This document shows, piece after piece, positions 1 through 7,397 of a stretch of 28,939 bases of DNA (position 1 is the first letter of the stretch; each line of letters starts with the position of its first letter). This stretch comes from Thermoanaerobaculales bacterium (GTDB lineage Bacteria; Acidobacteriota; Thermoanaerobaculia; Thermoanaerobaculales; Sulfomarinibacteraceae): contig JAOZUP010000003.1 in NCBI GenBank assembly GCA_029938595.1, forward strand, positions 1-28,939. Reading direction: 5' to 3'. Position numbers and translations under genes: made by a program. The notes beneath the pieces were generated by a model. That model saw nothing but the letters and a program-made list of their open reading frames with translations. It ran no database searches and was not told where the DNA came from.

Positions 1-288
1 GAAATAACTCGCGGTTTGTCCGGCAAGATCCACCTGGGCCCGAAGCTCACCCCAGCGTTCCCCGTAGATCTCGGAAAACCGCTGGTCGAGACGCCGCATT
101 TCGTTGAGAAACTCGGTTTCGGAGACAGCGCGATCTCCTACACGAACCGCTGCGCCGCCGCCGCCGCCGGATCCGCCGGTACGGCCCGCACCCCAGTCAA
201 CGAAAACCAGCAGTACAAACACCGCTACCACACCCCAGAGAATGAACTTGAGGTGACGCAGGTTGTCTCGCAGCCACTTGAGAGCCAT
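1..288 (-). CDS. SurA/PpiD-like peptidyl-prolyl isomerase, N-terminal fragment (cut by window edge)
   Basis: Ninety-six open codons run from ATG at 288 to the left edge with no stop, so only the N-terminus is present. A short basic cytoplasmic segment (MALKWLRDNLRHLK) is followed by one hydrophobic segment at about residues 14-32, a Gly-rich linker at about 36-46, and the start of a domain reading 'AVRVGDRAVSETEF'. This plan is typical of the membrane-anchored PpiD/SurA N-terminal family, which helps outer-envelope proteins fold in the periplasm. A GGAGG ribosome site lies a few bases before the ATG. The catalytic parvulin domain, if there is one, lies outside the window, so isomerase activity is inferred. 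It is divergent from the cell-shape operon. Confidence 0.75.
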   Translation of the reverse strand, partial: MALKWLRDNLRHLKFILWGVVAVFVLLVFVDWGAGRTGGSGGGGGAAVRVGDRAVSETEFLNEMRRLDQRFSEIYGERWGELRAQVDLAGQTASYF

Positions 289-303
289 CGGAAATCCTCC
301 ACC

Positions 304-322
304 TGTCCCCGGATTCGGGACA
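304..322. promoter_or_regulatory. Inverted repeat in the leader of the PpiD-like gene
   Basis: TGTCCC (304-309) and GGGACA (317-322) form a perfect 6-bp stem around a 7-base loop. It lies between the candidate promoter at 327-355 and the ribosome site of the minus-strand gene, close to the predicted transcription start. It could be an operator or an mRNA hairpin, or it may be chance; a 6-bp stem alone is weak evidence. Confidence 0.2.
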
Positions 323-326
323 AGGA

Positions 327-355
327 AGTGTAGCGGAGTGCAAAGGCCCGCGCAA
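327..355 (-). promoter_or_regulatory. Candidate sigma-70 promoter for the PpiD-like gene
   Basis: On the minus strand, TTGCGC (355-350) and TACACT (332-327) are separated by 17 bases, which suits a housekeeping promoter. Transcription would start near 320, about 30 bases before the ATG at 288. Both boxes are imperfect matches. The rest of the 289-573 interval holds this site, the leader inverted repeat and the divergent promoter at 521-549; I see no gene in it. Confidence 0.4.
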
Positions 356-520
356 GGCACCAGTACGGACCGCCAAGCTCATGAGACCCCGAGAAAGCGC
401 CGGATGGCGGTGAATTGCAACCGCGAATCCTTTTCGTCTTGCAATCAGGGGTTCACCACGAATTTCGAAGGATTGAAAACGAACGCCGAGGGGCCGGATT
501 ATGAGCTCCGAGACGTACGC

Positions 521-549
521 TTGCCGCTTGAATTGGCGCATGTTACGGT
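521..549 (+). promoter_or_regulatory. Candidate extended -10 promoter for the cell-shape operon
   Basis: TTGCCG (521-526) and TACGGT (544-549) are 17 bases apart, and a TG pair at 541-542 gives an extended -10 element (TGTTACGGT). Transcription would start near 556, just before the GGGAGG ribosome site and the GTG start at 574. The -10 match is weak apart from the TGn extension. This is the only candidate I see for driving the FecR-like gene and mreB. Confidence 0.4.
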
Positions 550-573
550 GGTTAATTGGGAGGTAGGGCAAAG

Positions 574-1995
574 GTGGCACGGGGCTTGGAACTCGACTGG
601 GTTGTGATTCGTGTGCAACCGATCAGAAAAGTGTTGCTTGTAGCGGTCGTCGGACTGGTTGCTGCGACCCTGGTTTTTTTTGCGTACAAGAGCCTCAACC
701 TCTCTCCGGAGGCACGAGCGCGGCGTGCTGTAGATCGTGCCACCGCCGCTCAGGGTCATGCGGATTCTCAGCCTCTCCCAGCGCGATGGCGGGGTGAGTT
801 GGAGGGAGCCGGTGACCAACTCAATACGGCTCGCGCCGAGTACGCAGAGCAGAATTGGAAAAATGCCGAGTCGGAGGCGGACAGCGCCCGCAGGCGTTTC
901 GAGGCGTTGGCGGGAGCCGGAGATCAAGAATTGGTCGGCGTCGGCCAGTTTTTCAGCCTTGAGGGTCGCGTTGAACTGCAACGGGCCGGCCAAACGGTGT
1001 GGGAGAGTGCACACCAGCAGCTCCCGGTTTTTAATGGCGATTTTGTACGTACCGGCCGGGACGGCAACGCAGAGATTCTCTTCGCCGATGGCAGCCTCTA
1101 CCGCATCTCACCGAACTCGCTGCTCGAGATTCACCACCAGGTATCGGAGGAAGGTTCGGGCACTGTCAAGATGGTCGTCGGACGAATCAACGTCTACACA
1201 TCGGGGGCGCCGTCAACGGTAACCACGGACGCCGTGGAGACTGAAATCAAGCGAGACAGCAGAGTGGCGGTAGATGTCGCGGCTGACAACAAAGAAACGA
1301 CAATATCGGCCTTCCAAGGTTCGGCGCGGGTCCGCAACGCGCGCGGTGATGAGGTGGTGATCAACGAGCGCGAAGCGATCGCAGCTTCAGCCGGTGGCTC
1401 GATTTCCGAAAAGCGAAAAATACCGGATCCGCCGTTCCCCGTGGAGCCCCAGAACAACGCCGGCTTTGACGTCGGCCAAAAGGGGGTCATCGAGCTCGTC
1501 TGGCGCGGTCGGCCCGCCGGCGGTGTCGTTCATCTCCAAGTCAGCCGCTCCAAGATATTCGACGAAACGCAACTCGATGTCGATGCCAAGCGCCTGGCCC
1601 GAGACAGGGCCCGCCTGCGATTGGTAGCACCCGGAACCTATTTCTGGAGGGTGGCCGCCCTCGCCGACAGCATAACGCCGTCAGAGTGGAGCGCCGTGCG
1701 ACGCTTCCGGGTTTTCTCTTCCTCGGCCGATCCTTTGCTGAAGGACACAACCCCGCCCAAGCTGGTTGTCTATCCTCCACAACAACTCGGCCACATGTTC
1801 ATTTTCGAGGGAGCTACCGAGCCGAGCGCCATCCTTACCATCAACGGTGAAAAGGTTGAACTCGATGCTGATGGGCAATTCCGCAAGACCGTAGAGATAT
1901 TTAAAGAGGGTTGGAACGACATCGTCGTCAAAGCTGTGGACCCCTCCGGCAACCCTTCGGAACGTCGCGAACGAGTGTTCGTGGAGGTTTATTAA
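574..1995 (+). CDS. Membrane-anchored FecR-domain protein with Ig-like C-terminal domains
   Basis: 473 residues if translation starts at GTG 574, which follows GGGAGGTAGG at a normal distance; the reading frame is open back to a TTG at 556. A single hydrophobic segment (about residues 18-37) anchors the protein. An alanine/acid-rich helical stretch (about 45-100) follows. A FecR-type domain lies at about 104-215, recognisable by 'NGDFVRTGRDGNAEILFADG'. Next come a fibronectin-like segment ending 'GTYFWRVAAL' (about 290-375) and a bacterial Ig-like domain (about 385-473). No regulator or TonB receptor is nearby, so a FecR signalling role is unlikely. The stop overlaps the mreB start (TAATG), which suggests co-translation and a cell-wall or cell-shape role (inference). 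The function is unknown. Confidence 0.8.
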   Translation: MARGLELDWVVIRVQPIRKVLLVAVVGLVAATLVFFAYKSLNLSPEARARRAVDRATAAQGHADSQPLPARWRGELEGAGDQLNTARAEYAEQNWKNAESEADSARRRFEALAGAGDQELVGVGQFFSLEGRVELQRAGQTVWESAHQQLPVFNGDFVRTGRDGNAEILFADGSLYRISPNSLLEIHHQVSEEGSGTVKMVVGRINVYTSGAPSTVTTDAVETEIKRDSRVAVDVAADNKETTISAFQGSARVRNARGDEVVINEREAIAASAGGSISEKRKIPDPPFPVEPQNNAGFDVGQKGVIELVWRGRPAGGVVHLQVSRSKIFDETQLDVDAKRLARDRARLRLVAPGTYFWRVAALADSITPSEWSAVRRFRVFSSSADPLLKDTTPPKLVVYPPQQLGHMFIFEGATEPSAILTINGEKVELDADGQFRKTVEIFKEGWNDIVVKAVDPSGNPSERRERVFVEVY

Positions 1996-3020
1996 TGCAC
2001 CTGTCCAGCCTGCTCGGGCTGTTTTCCTCCGATCTTGCGATCGATCTAGGCACCGCCAATACCCTGGTCTACGTGCGGGGTCGCGGCATAGCGGTGGTCG
2101 AACCCTCGATCGTCGCGGTCAACAAAATTACCAATCGCGTCGAGGCCGTGGGCGCCAAGGCGAAAGAAATGCTCGGAAAAACGCCGAGCAATATTCAGGC
2201 CATCAGACCGATGAAGGACGGCGTGATCGCGGATTTCGAGGTCACCGAGAAGATGCTCGAGCACTTCATCAGAAAGGCGCATGGCCGATCGTTTCTGGTC
2301 CGTCCGCGGATTATCATCTCGGTGCCGTCAGAGATCACACAGGTAGAAAAGCGGGCGGTGAAAGATACCGCGCTGAAGGCCGGTGCCAGCGAGGTCTACC
2401 TCATCGAGCAAGCGACTGCGGCGGCCATCGGTGCCGGGCTGCCGATCACCGAGCCGTCCGGAAACATGATTGTCGACATCGGCGGCGGCACAACGGACGT
2501 CGCGGTGATCTCGCTTGCCGGGGTGGTCTATTCGAGATCGGTTCGGGTCGCCGGAAACGAAATGGATGAGGCGATCATTCTCTATATCAAAAAGAAGTAC
2601 AATCTCCTGCTCGGCGAACGCACCGCCGAGAACATCAAGATCGAGATTGGATCCGCCTATCCACTCGACGAACCACTGAACATGGAGGTCAAGGGCCGTG
2701 ACCTCGTGGAGGGCGTGCCGAAAAACCTGAACATCACCGATGAAGAAATTCGCGAGGCGTTGACGGAGATCATCTCGACCATCGTCGACACGGTGAGAAA
2801 CGCTCTCGAACAGACTCCGCCTGAGCTCTCGGCCGATATCATCGACAAGGGCATCATTCTCGCCGGTGGCGGATCTCTGCTCAAAAACCTCGACAAGCGA
2901 CTGCGCGAGGAGACCGGGCTCCCGGTGGCGCATTGCGAGGAACCTGGATCAGCGGTCGTGCGCGGCACCGGTATGATGTTGACCAACATCGATCTTCTGC
3001 GAAAAATTGCCATCGCTTGA
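1995..3020 (+). CDS. mreB: Rod shape-determining protein MreB
   Basis: 341 residues, the usual MreB length. This actin homologue polymerises under the inner membrane and directs the lateral wall synthesis machinery. Visible actin-fold motifs are the phosphate-1 loop IDLGTANT (residues 16-23), the phosphate-2 region DIGGGTTDVAVIS, and the adenosine motif LAGGGSLLKNLD near the C-terminus. The ATG at 1995 shares a base with the stop of the FecR-like gene and has GGAGG at 1983-1987. The longer frame back to 1911 is overlap with that gene and was rejected as a start. mreC follows after an unusually long 156-base gap. Identity is certain from sequence; the role is from the family. Confidence 0.98.
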   Translation: MHLSSLLGLFSSDLAIDLGTANTLVYVRGRGIAVVEPSIVAVNKITNRVEAVGAKAKEMLGKTPSNIQAIRPMKDGVIADFEVTEKMLEHFIRKAHGRSFLVRPRIIISVPSEITQVEKRAVKDTALKAGASEVYLIEQATAAAIGAGLPITEPSGNMIVDIGGGTTDVAVISLAGVVYSRSVRVAGNEMDEAIILYIKKKYNLLLGERTAENIKIEIGSAYPLDEPLNMEVKGRDLVEGVPKNLNITDEEIREALTEIISTIVDTVRNALEQTPPELSADIIDKGIILAGGGSLLKNLDKRLREETGLPVAHCEEPGSAVVRGTGMMLTNIDLLRKIAIA

Positions 3021-3176
3021 GTGGCATATCTGGCAGGTTTCGCGACCACCGACCACCGAGTTATGATGGCGTGATGACCTATGTAGTCCGCATTTCTCGC
3101 CGCGTCGCGCAACAAGGTGGTGAGAAGTGTGGGCTCGCGAGTTTGTTTCACGAAGAACCACTCCCGGGGTAAAGGC
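3021..3176 (+). other. Unexplained 156-base gap inside the mre operon
   Basis: This is the only long gap in an otherwise tightly packed operon. It contains a TATGAT hexamer (3062-3067) with no good -35 box, a tandem CGACCAC CGACCAC (about 3044-3057), and a possible 32-codon frame from ATG 3074 to TAA 3172 that ends four bases before the mreC ATG. That small frame has no ribosome site. An internal promoter or a leader peptide for mreC is possible, but neither is supported well enough to call. Confidence 0.25.
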
Positions 3177-3989
3177 ATGGCGGTGATGAGGGCTTTGTTC
3201 TTTCGTACCGCCCTCTTGTGGGGCCTCCTTGAGATCCTCGCTGCCTGGCAGGTACGTACATCGGACGGCCCCGTCCTTCTGACCTGGTTTCGAGCCGCCA
3301 CCCATCCCGTCGTTGCAACCTCAGATTGGGTTGGGAATCTGGCTGTGGATTTGGGCCTCGGCATTCACGATTTGCAGCAGGTGATCACCGACAATCGGCG
3401 GCTGCGGTTGGAGCTGGAGGAAATTCGCGCTCGCAAGCTTCTTCTCGAGGAGGACCTGCAGGCCCTGCGTGAAGCCAGCCGTCTGGCTGGGCCGACCTCT
3501 GAGTTCGAGGCTGGGGCGCGGATTGCCCGCTGCACGTTCCGCGATCTTGCCGCCGGCACCATGGAGGTTCGGACCGCAGACAGGGTCACGATCCCTCATG
3601 ACGCGCCGGTGGTGACTTCTGGTGGATTGGTTGGGCGAGTGGTCCGTTCGGAGGGGCACCGCCATTGGCTTCAGATGGTCACCCATGTCGCGGCAGCGGC
3701 CGCCGTCCAAGCGACCGATGGAAGCCTCAACGGGCTTGTCCTGGGAACGGGAACCGACGCGTTGGCCGTGGCCTATGTTCCGCGACAGGGGCACCTCGAG
3801 CGCGGGATGGTACTCGTTACGAGCGGTGGCGACGGCATCTTCCCACCCGGCATTCCAGTGGTCCAAGTGGTCGGCGTGCGCGAAACTGAAGATCCGTTCC
3901 TCGAGGTGAGCGCTGTTCCAACCGTGAATCTACAAACCGTACGTGTGGTCCTTATTCTCCCGGCTTGGTCGGCCGGTAGCGGCGGTTAA
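3177..3989 (+). CDS. mreC: Rod shape-determining protein MreC
   Basis: 270 residues from ATG 3177; ATG 3186 is an alternative, and the frame is open back to GTG 3117. MreC spans the inner membrane and links cytoplasmic MreB with periplasmic PBP2. A hydrophobic N-terminal segment (about residues 6-25) is followed by an amphipathic coiled coil (about 70-110, rich in L, E and R). The beta-domain then has the family signatures 'DAPVVTSGGLVGRV' and 'LVTSGGDGIFPPGIPV'. The first alpha-helical part and the beta-domain are of normal length. mreD starts five bases after the stop. The assignment is secure; the exact start is less so because the ribosome site (CGGGGT) is weak. Confidence 0.95.
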   Translation: MAVMRALFFRTALLWGLLEILAAWQVRTSDGPVLLTWFRAATHPVVATSDWVGNLAVDLGLGIHDLQQVITDNRRLRLELEEIRARKLLLEEDLQALREASRLAGPTSEFEAGARIARCTFRDLAAGTMEVRTADRVTIPHDAPVVTSGGLVGRVVRSEGHRHWLQMVTHVAAAAAVQATDGSLNGLVLGTGTDALAVAYVPRQGHLERGMVLVTSGGDGIFPPGIPVVQVVGVRETEDPFLEVSAVPTVNLQTVRVVLILPAWSAGSGG

Positions 3990-3994
3990 GGACA

Positions 3995-4489
3995 ATGAAA
4001 TATTTCGGTCTTGCCCTGCTGACGCTCTTCGTCCAGCGACTGTTGGGCATGCCGGGCCTCCCGCCATGGTCGGCGGAGATTCTGCTTCCGATGGTGTTGA
4101 TCGTGGCGATGTCGCTGAAGGGTCATGAGCGACACTGGCCGTACGAGGCGCTGCTTCTGGGTCTCGGTTGGGACGCGGTACTGGAACCCGTGGTGGGGCC
4201 GGGCGGCATCGCATGGAGCGCTGCGGCTTTGTGTCTCTTTGCTGTGGCCCGATTGGTGGCTGACCGGTCGCCAATATCCTGGGCAGGATTCGGTGCGATC
4301 GGCGCTGCCGTATTTCTTGTCGTACGGTACTTGGCCATGCTTCCCCTGGGTCTTGGAATTTCGTGGAATCTGCTCTCGATGATTCGTACGGTTTTGTTCA
4401 CAGCCCTGTGGTGTGGCGCCATCGGGACCCTCTCCACTCTCGATCTTCCGAAACGCTGGCGCGCCTATCGCGTTCGAAAGCTCAGGTGA
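3995..4489 (+). CDS. mreD: Rod shape-determining membrane protein MreD
   Basis: 164 residues, almost entirely hydrophobic, with five or six predicted membrane segments and a short basic tail (RWRAYRVRKLR). MreD is an integral membrane component of the elongasome and probably modulates MreC/PBP2. It is poorly conserved in sequence, so the call leans on position between mreC and the PBP2 gene, on length and on hydrophobicity. AAGGA at 3988-3992 precedes the ATG at 3995. The stop lies five bases before the next ATG, and its AGGTGA doubles as the ribosome site of mrdA. Confidence 0.88.
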   Translation: MKYFGLALLTLFVQRLLGMPGLPPWSAEILLPMVLIVAMSLKGHERHWPYEALLLGLGWDAVLEPVVGPGGIAWSAAALCLFAVARLVADRSPISWAGFGAIGAAVFLVVRYLAMLPLGLGISWNLLSMIRTVLFTALWCGAIGTLSTLDLPKRWRAYRVRKLR

Positions 4490-4494
4490 CCGCG

Positions 4495-6312
4495 ATGGAG
4501 CTTCGCGAGGACCTGAGGCCGTTTCGCCGTCGCACCGTTGTGCTCTTCGTCTTCGTGTTTGCAGCCCTTGGACTTCTCCATCTGCGCCTCGCTGACCTCC
4601 AGGTAGTTGACGGTGTCGAATGGAGGAATCTAGCCAAGAACAACCGATTGCGGCGGTTGCCGTTGCCCGGTCCTCGCGGTTGGATCTACGATCGCCGCGG
4701 CAGGGTGCTGGCGGAAAACATCCCGACATGGGAGGTGCTCCTGTTTCCGAACGAAGCTGACGAGGTCGATGCAACCGGAGTCTTTCTGGCTCGAATCGGT
4801 GTCAGTGATATCAGCACATTTCATCAGCGCCTGGCCGAGCGCCGCATCGGCCGTATGGCCCCGCTGGTGGTCGGTGAAAGCCTGAGCTGGGACCAGGTTG
4901 CGACGGTGCGCTCTCACCAGAGCGATTATCCTGAGCTGGCAGTAGTCAACCGCTTTCGCCGGCACTACCAGTACGGCGAGCTAACGGCGCATGTGGTGGG
5001 TCATCTCCGCCCGGTCTCGAAATCTGAGGTCGGCGCCGATCCGCACCTCGAGCCGGATGCCATGATCGGTGCGACCGGGATCGAAGCGGCGGAAAATGAC
5101 TTTATCGCCGGGACCTCCGGCGAGCGGTGGGTCATGGCATCGGCAGTCGGACGGCAACTCGGCGTGGTCAGCGAATCCGAGCCAACACCTGGTAACGATC
5201 TCGGGTTGACGCTCGACATCGAGCTCCAACGTGTGGCGGCCGAAGCCTTTGGGGACAGGGCCGGAGCGGTGGTCGCTCTCGATCCACGGAGCGGGGCCGT
5301 GCGGGTGCTCTATTCGGCGCCGAGTTTTCCCCCGGGGGTTTTTGGCGGCCGGCTCAGCCGCTCCGACTGGAAAGGGTTGCTGGAGAATCCCGCTCATCCG
5401 CTGCAAAACCGCTGTCTGCAGGGCATGTATCCCCCCGGCTCAACGATCAAACCATTTCTTGCCCTGGCTGGCCTCGAGGAGGGGTTGATCGATCCCGAAG
5501 AGACCGTTTTCTGCAACGGTTCGGTAGTGTTGCACAGACACCGCTTCCGCTGTTGGCGGCGCGGCGGCCACGGATTCGTCAACCTCGAACGGGCCCTCAC
5601 CGAGTCCTGCGATGTCTATTTCTACCTCCTCGGGCAACGTCTCGGTATCGAGGAAATGGCTTCATGGCTGAATCGTTTTGGGTTCGGAGAGCGTACGGGC
5701 CTTGATCCCGCATTCGAGGCCAAGGGACTGATCGGAACACCAGAGTGGAGTCAGCAGGTCCGGGGGACCCCCTGGTATCCCGGAGAAGCGGTGTCCGTGT
5801 CCATCGGCCAGGGACCCGTGTTGACAACGGTTGTTCAGCTGGCGCGCGCCTACGCCATACTGGCGAATGGAGGACGACCGGTGAGACCATACCTCGTCTC
5901 CCCTCCGCGGGCGCCGCGCGCCGAACCAATTGTCGATCCCGAGCACCTCGCACTTGTGGATACCGCTCTCGAGGGTGTGGTTCACGGCCCCCGCGGTACA
6001 GCCCGCAGCTTGGGTGCGATTCCAATGGCGGGAAAGACCGGTACCGCCCAGGTTGTACGGCTCCAGGAAGGAGTTGACTCCAAAGACCTGCCCCCGCAAC
6101 TGCGCCATCACGCCTGGTTCGCGGCTTGGGCTCCGCTCGATCGGCCCGAGTTGGTGGTGGCGGTCATCGTCGAGCACGGCGGCGACGGCGGGTCCACCGC
6201 GGGTCCGATTGCCGGCAAGGTCGTCGAGGCGTTCCTCCGCCAGCGCACACAGACTGGAGCCGATACCCCGCCGACACCATCAAATCAACCCGCATCCGAC
6301 GCATCGGGATAG
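4495..6312 (+). CDS. mrdA: Penicillin-binding protein 2 (elongasome transpeptidase)
   Basis: 605 residues from ATG 4495, preceded by AGGTGA; the frame extends upstream through mreD but that part is overlap. This transpeptidase cross-links peptidoglycan during cell elongation and works with RodA. A cytoplasmic N-terminus leads to one membrane segment (about residues 14-34), then the non-catalytic PBP dimerisation domain (about 50-230), then the transpeptidase domain. The three active-site motifs are intact: S316-T-I-K, S371-C-D (SxN-type position, Asp in place of Asn) and K514-T-G. The serine motif context 'YPPGSTIKP' is typical of PBP2. The C-terminus is a Pro/Thr-rich tail. The SCD triad is common in class B PBPs. 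rodA begins eight bases downstream. Confidence 0.97.
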   Translation: MELREDLRPFRRRTVVLFVFVFAALGLLHLRLADLQVVDGVEWRNLAKNNRLRRLPLPGPRGWIYDRRGRVLAENIPTWEVLLFPNEADEVDATGVFLARIGVSDISTFHQRLAERRIGRMAPLVVGESLSWDQVATVRSHQSDYPELAVVNRFRRHYQYGELTAHVVGHLRPVSKSEVGADPHLEPDAMIGATGIEAAENDFIAGTSGERWVMASAVGRQLGVVSESEPTPGNDLGLTLDIELQRVAAEAFGDRAGAVVALDPRSGAVRVLYSAPSFPPGVFGGRLSRSDWKGLLENPAHPLQNRCLQGMYPPGSTIKPFLALAGLEEGLIDPEETVFCNGSVVLHRHRFRCWRRGGHGFVNLERALTESCDVYFYLLGQRLGIEEMASWLNRFGFGERTGLDPAFEAKGLIGTPEWSQQVRGTPWYPGEAVSVSIGQGPVLTTVVQLARAYAILANGGRPVRPYLVSPPRAPRAEPIVDPEHLALVDTALEGVVHGPRGTARSLGAIPMAGKTGTAQVVRLQEGVDSKDLPPQLRHHAWFAAWAPLDRPELVVAVIVEHGGDGGSTAGPIAGKVVEAFLRQRTQTGADTPPTPSNQPASDASG

Positions 6313-6320
6313 AATCGGCT

Positions 6321-7397
6321 ATGGAGCATCGCGTCGATCCCTGGTTGATACTGGCCGTCATCGGCATTATGGGGGCTTCGTTGACCACCCTTCACACGGT
6401 GTCGCGTGTGATCGGGACCAATCTGCTTCTGCGCCAGCTGTTGTGGGGGATGATCGGTCTCGGTACGCTGTGGTTGCTGTCTCGAGTGAGACTCGACGTT
6501 TTCGAGCGTCTGGCACCGCTCCTGTACGGGGTCGGTCTGATCGCGCTGGTCGCGGTGCTGGTTTTCGGTGTCGCTCGCGGCGGCAACAGAGCGTGGATCG
6601 CCATCGGTCCCCTGACCATCCAGCCGAGCGAGTTCGTCCGCCTTGCCGTGATCCTGATGGTCGCCGCCTGGCTGGCCGACCGCCGGGGAGACCGTCTGAA
6701 GACAGGGGACGTGGTCGTTGCAGTGCTCCTTGTCGGTATTCCGGTCGGCCTGATCATCCTCGAGCCCGACCTCGGCGTGGCCCTCACCTATCTCCCTATT
6801 CTCGGTGGGGCGCTGTGGCTCGGTGGTCTTCCCCGCGCGGCGTGGATCATTCTCATAGTGCTTGCCGTCATCAGTTCGAGCGCCGCGTGGCGGTATGTGC
6901 TCAAGCCCTATCAGAAAGACCGTGTTTTGACTCTTCTTCAACCGGAACGGGACCCCTTCGGGGCCGGTTACCAGGTTCGGCAATCGAAGATCGCGGTTGG
7001 ATCAGGCGGCATCAGCGGACAGGGCCTCGGTCGCGGCAGCCAGTCGCAGCTTCGTTTCCTGCCCGCGCAGCACACCGATTTCGCCTTTGCGGTATGGGCT
7101 GAGGCCACCGGGTTCGTCGGCACTACCCTCCTGCTTTTGGCATATGCCCTTCTTTTCACCCGCATCGCAAAGGTCGCCCTCACAACCGACAGCCGTCACG
7201 GCCTGATCCTTGCGGCGCTGGTTGGTGCCTGGCTCGTCTTCCAAGTCGTCGTCAGTCTCGGCATGGTCCTCGGGTGGTTGCCGACCACCGGCGTCACCCT
7301 GCCACTATTTTCATACGGTGGCTCGTCGCTGATATCCACCTGTGCCGCTCTTGGTATTGTCCAATCGGTCTGGCGTTTCCGCCTTGTGAATCAATGA
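6321..7397 (+). CDS. rodA: Peptidoglycan glycosyltransferase RodA (SEDS family)
   Basis: 358 residues from ATG 6321. RodA polymerises lipid II into glycan strands and pairs with the PBP2 encoded just upstream. About ten hydrophobic segments are visible. Family motifs include 'IQPSEFVRLAVIL' and 'FLPAQHTDFAFAVWAEATG'; the Asp of HTDF (D253) matches the catalytic Asp described for SEDS proteins. The C-terminal 'LPLFSYGGSSL' motif is also present. The frame runs open well upstream inside mrdA, but the ATG after the mrdA stop gives the normal N-terminus. The stop overlaps the rng start (ATGATGA). No strong ribosome site is seen. Confidence 0.97.
   Translation: MEHRVDPWLILAVIGIMGASLTTLHTVSRVIGTNLLLRQLLWGMIGLGTLWLLSRVRLDVFERLAPLLYGVGLIALVAVLVFGVARGGNRAWIAIGPLTIQPSEFVRLAVILMVAAWLADRRGDRLKTGDVVVAVLLVGIPVGLIILEPDLGVALTYLPILGGALWLGGLPRAAWIILIVLAVISSSAAWRYVLKPYQKDRVLTLLQPERDPFGAGYQVRQSKIAVGSGGISGQGLGRGSQSQLRFLPAQHTDFAFAVWAEATGFVGTTLLLLAYALLFTRIAKVALTTDSRHGLILAALVGAWLVFQVVVSLGMVLGWLPTTGVTLPLFSYGGSSLISTCAALGIVQSVWRFRLVNQ

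Noticed and set aside
16..607. Overlapping plus- and minus-strand open frames of 105-127 residues at the left end
   Set aside because: They are antisense or frame shadows of the PpiD-like fragment and the intergenic region; compositions are Arg/Pro-rich and none has a ribosome site.
1911..1994. Upstream extension of mreB
   Set aside because: It overlaps the end of the FecR-like gene in another frame; the ATG at 1995 has GGAGG and gives the normal MreB N-terminus.
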